IMG/VR virus record: IMGVR_UViG_3300031857_001536
Location: 1 to 22,281 of that record
Reading direction: 5' to 3' (one strand)
Length of the DNA: 22,281 nt
Source: a virus
The position numbers were made by a program, and so were the translations under genes. The notes below the pieces were generated by a model. That model was given only the letters and a program-made list of their open reading frames with translations. It made no database searches and was not told the origin of the DNA. Position 1 is the first letter of the stretch; each line of letters starts with the position of its first letter. Positions 1-5,373 of this stretch are shown in pieces.

Positions 1-1
1 G

Positions 2-154
2 TACCCGAAACTGAAATCCAAAGACGAAGAAGGTGTGGTAGTATTCCCGAAAGAATTCGATCAAATGGACGGTCTGTGGAAAAAAGACCTGTTGCGTGAT
101 TGGATTTATGCGCTTCAAGAAAAGTACGATAACACAAGCATTTGGGAAGACTGA
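2..154 (+). CDS. C-terminal end of a small phage protein (5' end outside window)
   Basis: An open frame runs from the window edge to a TGA at 152-154, giving the last 50 residues of a protein whose start lies upstream. The readable part contains VVVFPKEFDQMDGLWKKDLL and ends NTSIWED. From memory this pattern (a VVFP..FD.MD..W..D.L core) occurs in small uncharacterised phage early proteins; no function is known. The stop is followed after one base by the ATG of the next gene (TGATATG), so the two are probably translationally coupled. Reading the downstream frame from further upstream would overlap this frame, which favours this frame as real. Confidence 0.6.
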   Translation, partial: YPKLKSKDEEGVVVFPKEFDQMDGLWKKDLLRDWIYALQEKYDNTSIWED

Positions 155-155
155 T

Positions 156-536
156 ATGGAACGGTACGAAGAAGAAGGTGGTTTCGATATCAAGTACGAC
201 AAACTGACCCGTGCGCCCCATGATGGTGGTGAGTATGTTCGTATCACGGCTGACAGTAAGGTTGAAGGAAGTGCTTCTGCGTACTTCTTCATCTACCATG
301 ACCACGACCAAGAAGACAGAATGTATGTGTGCATCAACCACACCATCTGTTATCTGGATGATATGGAAGAAGCGTACTTTCCTGTCTGCGAGTGCTGCGG
401 TTCAAAGGCTGTCGAGATGCGTGAGTATAACAGCTGGAATACCGAAACGGGTGGATGGGGAATTCACGACTGTGATTACTACTGTCTGCATTGTGGTAGC
501 GATGATGGTATCGACTTTGGAGAAGACAATGGTTGA
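156..536 (+). CDS. Small zinc-ribbon-like early protein, unknown function
   Basis: This encodes 126 residues. The start at 156 is chosen because it forms a TGATATG junction with the preceding gene and has GGGAAG about six bases upstream; the same frame is open further upstream, but that would overlap the previous gene. The C-terminal third has two cysteine pairs, C78-x2-C81 followed by Gly and C110-x2-C113 followed by Gly, the spacing of a zinc ribbon. The N-terminal part is acidic and Tyr-rich with no recognised domain. Neighbours are small early phage genes. A host-takeover role is possible by context only; I do not recognise the family. Confidence 0.7.
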   Translation: MERYEEEGGFDIKYDKLTRAPHDGGEYVRITADSKVEGSASAYFFIYHDHDQEDRMYVCINHTICYLDDMEEAYFPVCECCGSKAVEMREYNSWNTETGGWGIHDCDYYCLHCGSDDGIDFGEDNG

Positions 537-717
537 GATAAATGCGTACTGGTACGCCAGGGGATACTACGATGGTAGATCCGAGGGTGTTGAACATGGT
601 AGCGACCTGGCACCCCGTGCTAGGTCTGCCTACGAGCAGGGATATCAAGCAGGGGTGTCAGACCATTGTGTACTGGATATGAACGATGGTGTTGACAAAC
701 AGAAAGAAACGGTTTAA
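529..717 (+). CDS. Small protein with two GY-x-x-G repeats, unknown function
   Basis: This encodes 62 residues. The ATG overlaps the end of the preceding gene by 8 bases, so translation is probably coupled. The sequence holds two related short motifs, YARGYYDGRSEG and YEQGYQAGVSD, suggesting an internal duplication of an aromatic-Gly helix or turn unit. Similar GYxDG small proteins are common in tailed-phage accessory regions, but their function is not known to me. The TAA stop (715-717) coincides with the first three bases of the -10 box of the next gene's promoter, and the -35 box lies inside this coding sequence. Confidence 0.6.
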   Translation: MVEINAYWYARGYYDGRSEGVEHGSDLAPRARSAYEQGYQAGVSDHCVLDMNDGVDKQKETV

Positions 718-720
718 TAT
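692..720 (+). promoter_or_regulatory. Sigma-70 early promoter
   Basis: TTGACA (692-697) is followed by a 17-base spacer and TAATAT (715-720), close to the sigma-70 consensus. It drives the gene at 751 through a leader ending ACAACGGGAG. It overlaps the 3' end of the previous gene and has no terminator hairpin, unlike the next promoters. Confidence 0.75.
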
Positions 721-750
721 CGTATCACATTCACAACGGGAGTAAGTGCT

Positions 751-1212
751 ATGGGTTATTATGTTCGCGGTGACAGCTACAACTTCAAGCTGGAAGCTGG
801 TCAAGAAGATGCGATTCGTGCAGCTATTCGTGAGTTGAACACGCACGATGAACTGAAGAACGGTGGTCAATCAAAAGCTGGTGTGACTGTGGAAAAATGG
901 TTCAGCTGGATGAACGACTTCCCTTATGACAAGGATTTCACCACGGTTGAACTGCTTGAGCGTATCGGGTTCGATGATGTTGATACCGATGAAGAAGGCA
1001 ACATCATTCACCTGTTCTATGACGGCAAGACTGGTCAGGAAAACCTGTTCCTTGCAACGCTTGCACCGTTCATCGAAGATGGTAGCATCATCGAATGGAA
1101 AGGTGAAGAAGATGAACGCTGGCGCTGGGTGTTCGAGGGTGGTGAGATGTTCCACGAGGAAGAGGACAGCGAACCGCATTATACTCGAACTGGTGTGGTA
1201 AAAGCATTCTGA
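751..1212 (+). CDS. Acidic conserved phage hypothetical protein
   Basis: This encodes 153 residues beginning MGYYVRGDSYNFKL, with GGGAG about nine bases before the ATG. The protein is acidic and has a Trp-rich stretch near residues 126-131 (EDERWRWVF). No catalytic motif, membrane segment or signal peptide is visible. It resembles from memory uncharacterised proteins found in phage accessory regions. It is a single-gene transcription unit: its own sigma-70 promoter lies upstream (692-720) and an intrinsic terminator begins 11 bases after the stop. Function unknown. Confidence 0.75.
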   Translation: MGYYVRGDSYNFKLEAGQEDAIRAAIRELNTHDELKNGGQSKAGVTVEKWFSWMNDFPYDKDFTTVELLERIGFDDVDTDEEGNIIHLFYDGKTGQENLFLATLAPFIEDGSIIEWKGEEDERWRWVFEGGEMFHEEEDSEPHYTRTGVVKAF

Positions 1213-1222
1213 ACGATTCGTG

Positions 1223-1250
1223 AAAGCCCCACTTGACTGTGGGGCTTTTT
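1223..1250 (+). terminator. Intrinsic terminator whose loop is the next promoter's -35 box
   Basis: The arms AAAGCCCCAC (1223-1232) and GTGGGGCTTT (1239-1248) pair perfectly and run into a T tract. The six-base loop is exactly TTGACT, which serves as the -35 box of the following promoter. Confidence 0.85.
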
Positions 1251-1261
1251 CGTTTTAATAT
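1233..1261 (+). promoter_or_regulatory. Sigma-70 early promoter nested in terminator
   Basis: TTGACT (1233-1238), a 17-base spacer and TAATAT (1256-1261). The spacer consists of the 3' arm of the terminator hairpin, its T tract and a short TTCG-like stretch. The leader that follows ends ACAAAGGGAG before the ATG at 1290 and closely matches the leader before the gene at 751. Confidence 0.8.
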
Positions 1262-1289
1262 GGTTTCACATTCACAAAGGGAGTAGATT

Positions 1290-1823
1290 ATGCCTAACTG
1301 GTGCAACAACATTGTCACCCTGACACACGAAGACCCTGCTCAGATCAAACGAGTGGTGGATTCGCTTCAGGTCGGTCTGTTCAACGAGTTCATTCCGATG
1401 CCCGACCAGCTCCGCAATACGGAAATGTCCACCGCCACGCCTGAAGAAGTGTACGAAAAGAATGTCCAGGATTGTGGTTATCCGAGCTGGTATGAGTTTG
1501 CGATTGCCGAATGGGATACCAAGTGGGATGCCTGTACGCCTGAAATCTTGGCTCAGACCGACACTTCCATCAAGCTGGTTTTCGACACCGCATGGTCGCC
1601 ACCGATTGCAGTATTCGACAAGCTCCATGAACTTGGCTTCGATGTTGAAGCATACTACCACGAAGGTGGTATGGCATACTACGGTGAATACATTGATGGT
1701 ACTGATAATGGTGGGCAGTATGATGGTACTTCACGCAAGGCATTGCGTGACACCTGTCCTGAGCATATCATCGAAATGTTCACGCTCGAAGACTGGTATG
1801 ATGAGGAAGACGAAGCTGAATGA
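1290..1823 (+). CDS. Api92-like / DUF1281-type ferredoxin-like fold protein
   Basis: This encodes 177 residues. The start MPNWCNNIVTLTHEDP matches the hallmark N terminus (M-x-N-W-C-x-N) of the Api92-like family, known from phages and plasmids and predicted to have a ferredoxin-like fold; the molecular role is unknown. The motif SPPIAVFDKLHELGFDV near residues 103-119 and the following AYYHEGGMAYYGEY also fit that family. The C terminus is acidic (DWYDEEDEAE). The start has GGGAG eight bases upstream. It is a monocistronic unit flanked by nested terminator-promoters on both sides, the arrangement expected of an exchangeable early-gene cassette. Confidence 0.85.
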   Translation: MPNWCNNIVTLTHEDPAQIKRVVDSLQVGLFNEFIPMPDQLRNTEMSTATPEEVYEKNVQDCGYPSWYEFAIAEWDTKWDACTPEILAQTDTSIKLVFDTAWSPPIAVFDKLHELGFDVEAYYHEGGMAYYGEYIDGTDNGGQYDGTSRKALRDTCPEHIIEMFTLEDWYDEEDEAE

Positions 1824-1830
1824 TTCATTA

Positions 1831-1858
1831 AACCCCCACTTGACGGTGGGGGTTTTTT
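1831..1858 (+). terminator. Intrinsic terminator whose loop is the next promoter's -35 box
   Basis: The arms AACCCCCAC (1831-1839) and GTGGGGGTT (1846-1854) are followed by a T tract. The six-base loop (1840-1845) is exactly TTGACG, the -35 box of the promoter for the gene at 1893. The design is the same as at 1223-1250. Confidence 0.85.
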
Positions 1859-1868
1859 GTTTTAATAT
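1840..1868 (+). promoter_or_regulatory. Sigma-70 early promoter nested in terminator
   Basis: TTGACG (1840-1845), 17 bases, TAATAT (1863-1868). The bases around the -10 box are identical to those at 1256-1261 (GTTTTAATATGGTTTCAC). Confidence 0.8.
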
Positions 1869-1892
1869 GGTTTCACCAACTGGGAGAACAGT

Positions 1893-2066
1893 ATGAAATT
1901 GCTTATTGAACGCACCTTGTATTCGGTCATTGAGGTTGATATCAAAGACGAGTCGGAAATAAATGCTATCATAGCATCTGCTGAGCGTGGTGAATATGAT
2001 GAAGCGTTTGATGAAATGGGTAGTAATGAAAATAGCGGTTATTCCCTTGTGGAGATTATCGAATGA
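1893..2066 (+). CDS. Small acidic protein, unknown function
   Basis: This encodes 57 residues, starting MKLLIERTLYSVIEVDI and ending GYSLVEIIE. The start follows GGGAG by eight bases and lies just downstream of a nested promoter. The pattern, a beta-rich N terminus followed by an acidic helix, recalls the small proteins encoded at 5095 and 5366, but identity is too low to claim relationship. The stop overlaps the next gene's start (ATGA), so it is the first gene of a coupled trio with those at 2063 and 2401. Function unknown. Confidence 0.65.
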   Translation: MKLLIERTLYSVIEVDIKDESEINAIIASAERGEYDEAFDEMGSNENSGYSLVEIIE

Positions 2067-2404
2067 ACAAGGAAACTGAAAAGCTGCGGTCCACCATTGC
2101 TTTCATTGCCATTGGTTGCTTTCGGTATATGCAAGAGGCTATGAGAAACAACCCAAAAAATTACGAGTTTTTGATCGACACCTATAGTGGTCAAACTGGT
2201 GTTGTTGACATGGTTACTCAATACTGCTACCTTATCGAGAAGGCATGGGAACGTAAAGAGAACAAAGACATTGACTATGTTTGGGAGTATGATGTTTGTG
2301 AGGAGTTTGGATATTTTGCGACAGGTAAACTTGCCGATGATATCCAACTGAATGTTGTTGCGATGATTGATAGTATTATTGATGAACTGGAGAATATCAA
2401 ATGA
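2063..2404 (+). CDS. Hypothetical alpha-helical early protein
   Basis: This encodes 113 residues. The ATG overlaps the TGA of the preceding gene (ATGA), and the same kind of overlap joins it to the next gene. The sequence is predicted mostly helical, with Cys at 19, 53 and 77 but no metal-binding spacing. No domain is recognised. Second gene of the coupled trio 1893-2664; its function cannot be inferred from context. Confidence 0.65.
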   Translation: MNKETEKLRSTIAFIAIGCFRYMQEAMRNNPKNYEFLIDTYSGQTGVVDMVTQYCYLIEKAWERKENKDIDYVWEYDVCEEFGYFATGKLADDIQLNVVAMIDSIIDELENIK

Positions 2405-2664
2405 ATACTGATGAAATGTTTAAGCGTTGGAACACCCAGGCTCGTGATGTTTTGGTCGGACGCACCATCACCAAGGTCATGTACATGAATGACAAGTGGG
2501 CGAAAGACCTGGGCTTCGATGAATACATGGGTCGCCCGTTGATGTTGCAACTGGACAACGGAACCATCATTATCCCCATGAGTGATGATGAAGGCAACGA
2601 TGGTGGTGCTGTTCAGTATCTCACCAAAGAAGGTGGGTTCGATGTTCTACCACTGCTGCGGTGA
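2401..2664 (+). CDS. Conserved small phage protein (GRTI...LQLDNGT...DDEGND type)
   Basis: This encodes 87 residues. Segments VLVGRTITKVMYMND, RPLMLQLDNGTIIIPMSDDE and GNDGGAV match, from memory, a family of small uncharacterised proteins frequent in phages and prophages, in which a beta-rich core ends in a DDEGNDGGA loop. No function is established. The ATG overlaps the stop of the gene at 2063 (ATGA), making it the last of a three-gene unit. A promoter-bearing inverted repeat follows its stop. Confidence 0.75.
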   Translation: MNTDEMFKRWNTQARDVLVGRTITKVMYMNDKWAKDLGFDEYMGRPLMLQLDNGTIIIPMSDDEGNDGGAVQYLTKEGGFDVLPLLR

Positions 2665-2684
2665 ACCGAAGCTGAACGATCCTG

Positions 2685-2722
2685 GTATACCCCATTGACA
2701 CACAGAAACTGTGGGGTATACT
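2685..2722 (+). promoter_or_regulatory. Sigma-70 early promoter embedded in an inverted repeat
   Basis: TTGACA (2695-2700), a 16-base spacer and TATACT (2717-2722). The promoter sits inside a 10-base inverted repeat, GTATACCCCA (2685-2694) and TGGGGTATAC (2712-2721), so the 3' arm overlaps the -10 box and the -35 box starts the loop. The fold could act as a terminator-like hairpin for the preceding gene, although no T tract follows, or the symmetry could be an operator. Confidence 0.75.
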
Positions 2723-2766
2723 GTCAATAAGTGGGGCGCGGTGTCCCACCAAACGGGAGCAAAACA

Positions 2767-3042
2767 ATGTCTACTTATGGTAAAGTTATCGAACTGCTTG
2801 ATTCCGATGATTTGACTGCCCAACAACTTCATAGCATCGCTCGTTATGCTGTTGACGTAAGTCGCCGTACTGGTCGAGTCAATGTCAGTCAAATCGGTGT
2901 CGGTTCTGATGTTCAGTTCACCAATCCGAAAACGGGTTCGACCTACAAGGGTCGGTTGATTAAAATCAATCGCACCAAAGCCCAGGTCAAGGTTGATGGA
3001 ACGGTTTGGAATGTTCCGTTCTCATTCTTGAAAGTTGCGTAA
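2767..3042 (+). CDS. Small protein with SH3/KOW-like C-terminal domain
   Basis: This encodes 91 residues. The start at 2767 is chosen because GGGAG lies eight bases upstream; the frame is open slightly further upstream, but that lies in the leader. The C-terminal half reads VQFTNPKTGSTYKGRLIKIN and then AQVKVDGTVWNVPFSFLK, a pattern of short beta strands and basic turns like SH3-like or KOW-type barrels seen in small phage proteins that bind nucleic acid. The N-terminal 45 residues form an apparent helical region. Nucleic-acid binding is inference. Its own promoter lies upstream; the -35 box of the next promoter lies in its last codons. Confidence 0.7.
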   Translation: MSTYGKVIELLDSDDLTAQQLHSIARYAVDVSRRTGRVNVSQIGVGSDVQFTNPKTGSTYKGRLIKINRTKAQVKVDGTVWNVPFSFLKVA

Positions 3043-3056
3043 TCATCTGATACAAT
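3028..3056 (+). promoter_or_regulatory. Sigma-70 early promoter
   Basis: TTGAAA (3028-3033), 17 bases, TACAAT (3051-3056). The -35 box lies in the 3' end of the gene at 2767. A perfect hairpin follows directly downstream in the leader. Confidence 0.65.
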
Positions 3057-3063
3057 GTTCATA

Positions 3064-3084
3064 GGTGGGGCATACCGCCCCACC
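3064..3084 (+). promoter_or_regulatory. 5' leader hairpin
   Basis: GGTGGGGC (3064-3071) and GCCCCACC (3077-3084) form a perfect 8-base stem with a five-base loop between the -10 box and the GGGAG site. There is no T tract, so it more likely protects the 5' end of the transcript or modulates translation than terminates it. Confidence 0.6.
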
Positions 3085-3103
3085 ACTTTTGGGAGAAAGT
3101 GTT

Positions 3104-3574
3104 ATGGGTCTTGATATGTATCTTTATGCGAAGCGTTATGTTTCGCAGTATTCCAGTCCTGAACTCGCTGCTGAGATTCACAAGTTGCTGGAATTTCCAA
3201 TCACAGCACAAGGCGGTACAACGGTTCAAGTCACTTGCGCCTACTGGCGTAAGTCCAATCAAATCCACAATTGGTTCGTGGATAATGTTCAAGCTGGTGA
3301 AGACGATTGCAAGCCGTATTATGTTGGTCGTAAACAGCTGGTCGAACTGCGCACCCTTTGCGCCACGGTGCTGGAAGATGTTGCTGGTCTGACTGACAAA
3401 GATGAAATCGCCACCTACTGCGATGAAAATCTGCCAACACAAGCTGGTTTTTTCTTCGGTAGTTATGAGTATGATGAATACTATTTCGATGATTTGAAAA
3501 GTACCATCAGGCAGATTGATTCTGTTTTGACGCTTTCCGATGAATATGATTTCGAGTACCAAGCAAGCTGGTAA
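3104..3574 (+). CDS. Conserved phage protein of the MGLDMYL family
   Basis: This encodes 156 residues. The N terminus MGLDMYLYAKRYV, the middle YWRKSNQIHNWFVDNVQ and the later LPTQAGFFFGSYEYDEYYFDD are hallmarks of an uncharacterised protein family widespread in phages and some bacteria. It has at times been annotated as phosphoglycerate kinase without good reason; I see no kinase motif. The start at 3104 follows GGGAG by nine bases; a longer reading would run into the leader hairpin. It is a single-gene unit between its own promoter and an intrinsic terminator. Confidence 0.85.
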   Translation: MGLDMYLYAKRYVSQYSSPELAAEIHKLLEFPITAQGGTTVQVTCAYWRKSNQIHNWFVDNVQAGEDDCKPYYVGRKQLVELRTLCATVLEDVAGLTDKDEIATYCDENLPTQAGFFFGSYEYDEYYFDDLKSTIRQIDSVLTLSDEYDFEYQASW

Positions 3575-3586
3575 AAGGTCTCTCCC

Positions 3587-3622
3587 ACCCCTGCTGGTCT
3601 GCATGACAGCAGGGGTTTTTTA
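3587..3622 (+). terminator. Intrinsic terminator
   Basis: ACCCCTGCTG (3587-3596) and CAGCAGGGGT (3607-3616) form a perfect 10-base stem with a 10-base loop, followed by a run of T. It ends the transcript of the gene at 3104. Confidence 0.85.
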
Positions 3623-3632
3623 TTCAGGTTGA

Positions 3633-3654
3633 GTTAAGATCGGTTTGGTATAAT
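3633..3654 (+). promoter_or_regulatory. Extended -10 promoter with upstream GTTAAGAT motif
   Basis: TATAAT (3649-3654) is preceded by TG and one base, an extended -10 arrangement, and no good -35 box is present. GTTAAGAT (3633-3640) recurs at the promoter at 4508-4530 in the same setting just after a terminator. The motif might be an activator site; that is inference. Confidence 0.55.
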
Positions 3655-3679
3655 GTATTCACAACAACGGGAGCACACT

Positions 3680-3982
3680 ATGTACGATGATGATGATTAT
3701 GTTGACTTCGATGAATATAAGAACATGCAAGCTGCGATCAACACTGGCTATTGCTGGAGCATGGAAGGTTCTGTAGGTCGTGCCATGATGGGTGCGATTG
3801 AAGCTGGATACTGTATGCTGGGCAAAGAACGCGCCCGTGACTACTACGGCAACACCATCCCCAGCCGTAAAGATGTGAAAGCTGGCACGAAGGGTAGCTA
3901 TCAGTTTGTCAAAGACCGCATGGGCAAGTCCTGGGCAGACCGTCTGAACCGCATGAAGGAAACCACACCCAGGCTGTACTGA
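3680..3982 (+). CDS. Hypothetical early protein with acidic N terminus
   Basis: This encodes 100 residues. The start at 3680 follows GGGAG by six bases; the open frame extends upstream into the promoter, which cannot be coding. The N terminus is very acidic (MYDDDDYVDFDEY) and the C-terminal half is basic (residues about 65-97), so the protein is strongly bipolar. No domain is recognised. It is a single-gene unit with an extended -10 promoter upstream and a hairpin-embedded promoter downstream. Function unknown. Confidence 0.65.
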   Translation: MYDDDDYVDFDEYKNMQAAINTGYCWSMEGSVGRAMMGAIEAGYCMLGKERARDYYGNTIPSRKDVKAGTKGSYQFVKDRMGKSWADRLNRMKETTPRLY

Positions 3983-3989
3983 TCCTGAA

Positions 3990-4025
3990 CGGGGTGGTTG
4001 ACACCCCGATTCATTGTGATATGAT
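3990..4025 (+). promoter_or_regulatory. Sigma-70 early promoter overlapping a hairpin
   Basis: CGGGGTG (3990-3996) and CACCCCG (4002-4008) form a hairpin. TTGACA (3998-4003) occupies the loop and the first two bases of the 3' arm. A 16-base spacer leads to TATGAT (4020-4025). This is a variant of the nested terminator-promoter design, though the T tract is poor. The leader then ends CAACAACGGGAG. Confidence 0.7.
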
Positions 4026-4050
4026 GTAGGTTCAACAACGGGAGAACGTT

Positions 4051-4290
4051 ATGGACTACAAAGGTTATGATATTACTTTCTTGGCTAATATCCAAGAGCG
4101 TCAAGAGATTGACGAGAAGGGCAACGCCATAGATTTTCGTGATTCGTGGTGTGTCGGTGATGGTGTCTATCAGGCTCATAGAAATGAGTTGGTTATCACC
4201 CGTAGTACCTTCGATGAAATCAAAGCAGAAGTTGACCGTTGGGTTAACTTCCAAGGTGTCCAAATCACATTAGGAGAACGTAATGAGTAA
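4051..4290 (+). CDS. Small hypothetical early protein
   Basis: This encodes 79 residues, starting MDYKGYDITFLANIQERQEI, with GGGAG six bases upstream. The pattern (YKGYDI at the start, a central Trp-Cys, and a helical STFDEIKAEVDRW) recalls small phage proteins in which a three-stranded sheet packs on one helix; I do not recognise a named family. Its stop overlaps the next gene by 8 bases. It shares one promoter (3990-4025) with that gene. Function unknown. Confidence 0.65.
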   Translation: MDYKGYDITFLANIQERQEIDEKGNAIDFRDSWCVGDGVYQAHRNELVITRSTFDEIKAEVDRWVNFQGVQITLGERNE

Positions 4291-4441
4291 AGATATCGTC
4301 AATACCCTGAAAGAGCGTGGATACCCTGTCATTCAGGCAATCATCATGGACAATATGTGGTATGTGTTTATGAGTGGTACTGGTTGGGTTTGCGTATCCG
4401 ACCTGTTGCAACACAAACGCACCGAGCCTGTCCCCCTGTAA
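4283..4441 (+). CDS. Small hypothetical protein (52 residues)
   Basis: This encodes 52 residues: MSKDIVNTLKERGYPVIQAI, then MDNMWYVFMSGTGW and a basic tail ending TEPVPL. The ATG overlaps the preceding gene by 8 bases and has GGAG six bases upstream, so it is probably co-translated. A strong terminator follows 27 bases after the stop, which supports this as the end of the unit. No family recognised. Confidence 0.6.
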   Translation: MSKDIVNTLKERGYPVIQAIIMDNMWYVFMSGTGWVCVSDLLQHKRTEPVPL

Positions 4442-4468
4442 TCTCCCCGTGGTTTATACCACACCCTT

Positions 4469-4496
4469 GCCCTAGGATCAAACCTAGGGCTTTTTT
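4469..4496 (+). terminator. Intrinsic terminator
   Basis: GCCCTAGG (4469-4476) and CCTAGGGC (4483-4490) form a perfect stem with a six-base loop, followed by six T. It ends the 4051-4441 unit. Confidence 0.85.
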
Positions 4497-4507
4497 ATTC
4501 AGTGTGT

Positions 4508-4530
4508 GTTAAGATAGGTTGCGATAGAAT
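4508..4530 (+). promoter_or_regulatory. Probable early promoter with GTTAAGAT motif
   Basis: GTTAAGAT (4508-4515) and TAGAAT (4525-4530) align with the promoter at 3633-3654, including the TTTTTTATTCAG just upstream and ATCACAACATCGGGAG downstream. No consensus -35 box is evident. Confidence 0.45.
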
Positions 4531-4555
4531 GTAATCACAACATCGGGAGAACATC

Positions 4556-4900
4556 ATGCGTACTTGCGACCACTGCGGTAAAAAACCAATGACCGAAGGC
4601 TATTGCATTGACAATGGCTGTGAATACTATTGCAGCGATGAATGTCTTCATGCCAACATCAGCAAAGAAGATTATGAAAAGCTGTACGACAACGGCAACG
4701 GCGATTCGTACTGGACTGAATGGGAAGACGATGGTATTGACGAAGCCGAGTGCAAGTGCTGTGGTCAAGACCTAGAGAAGGGAATCTATATCATGGTCGA
4801 AGCTGAACCGTTGTATTACTGCGACACCCTGTGCTTGCGCAAAGACAAGATGGGTGTGTATAATAACAAGAAAGTCTACTTCACCTTAGCGGGGTATTGA
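4556..4900 (+). CDS. Protein with two tandem Cys4 zinc-binding modules
   Basis: This encodes 114 residues. Two copies of the same arrangement are visible. Module 1 has C4-x2-C7-G, then YYC26-x3-C30. Module 2 has C66-x2-C69-G, then YYC89-x3-C93. The equivalent pairs are separated by almost the same distance in each, so the protein looks like an internal duplication of a treble-clef or YYC-x3-C type zinc finger. A linker rich in Asp, Glu and Trp separates them. The start follows GGGAG by six bases. First gene of a five-gene coupled unit (4556-5769). A role in binding nucleic acid or a host protein is inference. Confidence 0.7.
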   Translation: MRTCDHCGKKPMTEGYCIDNGCEYYCSDECLHANISKEDYEKLYDNGNGDSYWTEWEDDGIDEAECKCCGQDLEKGIYIMVEAEPLYYCDTLCLRKDKMGVYNNKKVYFTLAGY

Positions 4901-4901
4901 T

Positions 4902-5093
4902 ATGAAACAGCGATATAAAGCACAGAAGATTGGTGGTTATCTGAACGAAGAAACGCTTGAGTATGATGCAGACCGTTGGTGCGTTATGGACGGTACTTAT
5001 ATCATATCCGAGTGTGATGTTCAAGCCGATGCCCGTAAGATTGTATCGGCATTGAATATGGTTGATAATATCGTCAGCAAATGGGAGAAATAA
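4902..5093 (+). CDS. Small hypothetical protein
   Basis: This encodes 63 residues. The ATG follows the previous TGA by one base (TGATATG), implying re-initiation. The sequence MKQRYKAQKIGGYL... DRWCVMDGTYIISEC ... ADARKIVSALN fits a small sheet-plus-helix protein. The DAxxIVxALN ending is typical of many small phage proteins that describe themselves only as hypothetical. The next ribosome binding site (GGGAG) lies within its last codons. Confidence 0.65.
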   Translation: MKQRYKAQKIGGYLNEETLEYDADRWCVMDGTYIISECDVQADARKIVSALNMVDNIVSKWEK

Positions 5094-5094
5094 C

Positions 5095-5373
5095 ATGGCA
5101 GAGTATAATTTCAGCGTAGATGAAAAGCACACCGTGTGGCTTCGCACGACTACCGTGGTTGAAGCGAACAGCAAGGAAGAGGCGGATCAAAAGATGTTGG
5201 AGTATATCAAAAAACTCCATGCCGAGGGCGACCTGTCCGAGTTGTATGACTGCGGATACGAAACCAATACTGAATCGCTCGAAACCATGACGGTTGACGA
5301 GAACGATGGTTGTGCTACCATTGAGGTGATGGATGAAGACTATCAAACCCTTTGGAGTAATCGAAATGGCTAA
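5095..5373 (+). CDS. Small beta-alpha hypothetical protein
   Basis: This encodes 92 residues. The start at 5095 is chosen because GGGAG lies seven bases upstream; the frame is open slightly earlier. The segment KHTVWLRTTTVVEANSKEEA followed by a Lys/Glu helix has the pattern of strand, strand, then helix starting A-x-S-x-E-E-A, which the next protein repeats (TKYVEVEADNREDA). The two may be diverged tandem paralogues. The stop overlaps the next gene by 8 bases. Function unknown. Confidence 0.7.
   Translation: MAEYNFSVDEKHTVWLRTTTVVEANSKEEADQKMLEYIKKLHAEGDLSELYDCGYETNTESLETMTVDENDGCATIEVMDEDYQTLWSNRNG

Noticed and set aside
96-155. Upstream extension of the gene at 156 from an ATG at 96
   Set aside because: It overlaps the preceding frame, whereas the start at 156 has a good GGGAAG site and a TGATATG junction.
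211-528. Long upstream part of the frame that ends at 717
   Set aside because: It lies entirely within the zinc-ribbon gene in another frame and has a composition unlike a protein; the coupled ATG at 529 is the likely start.
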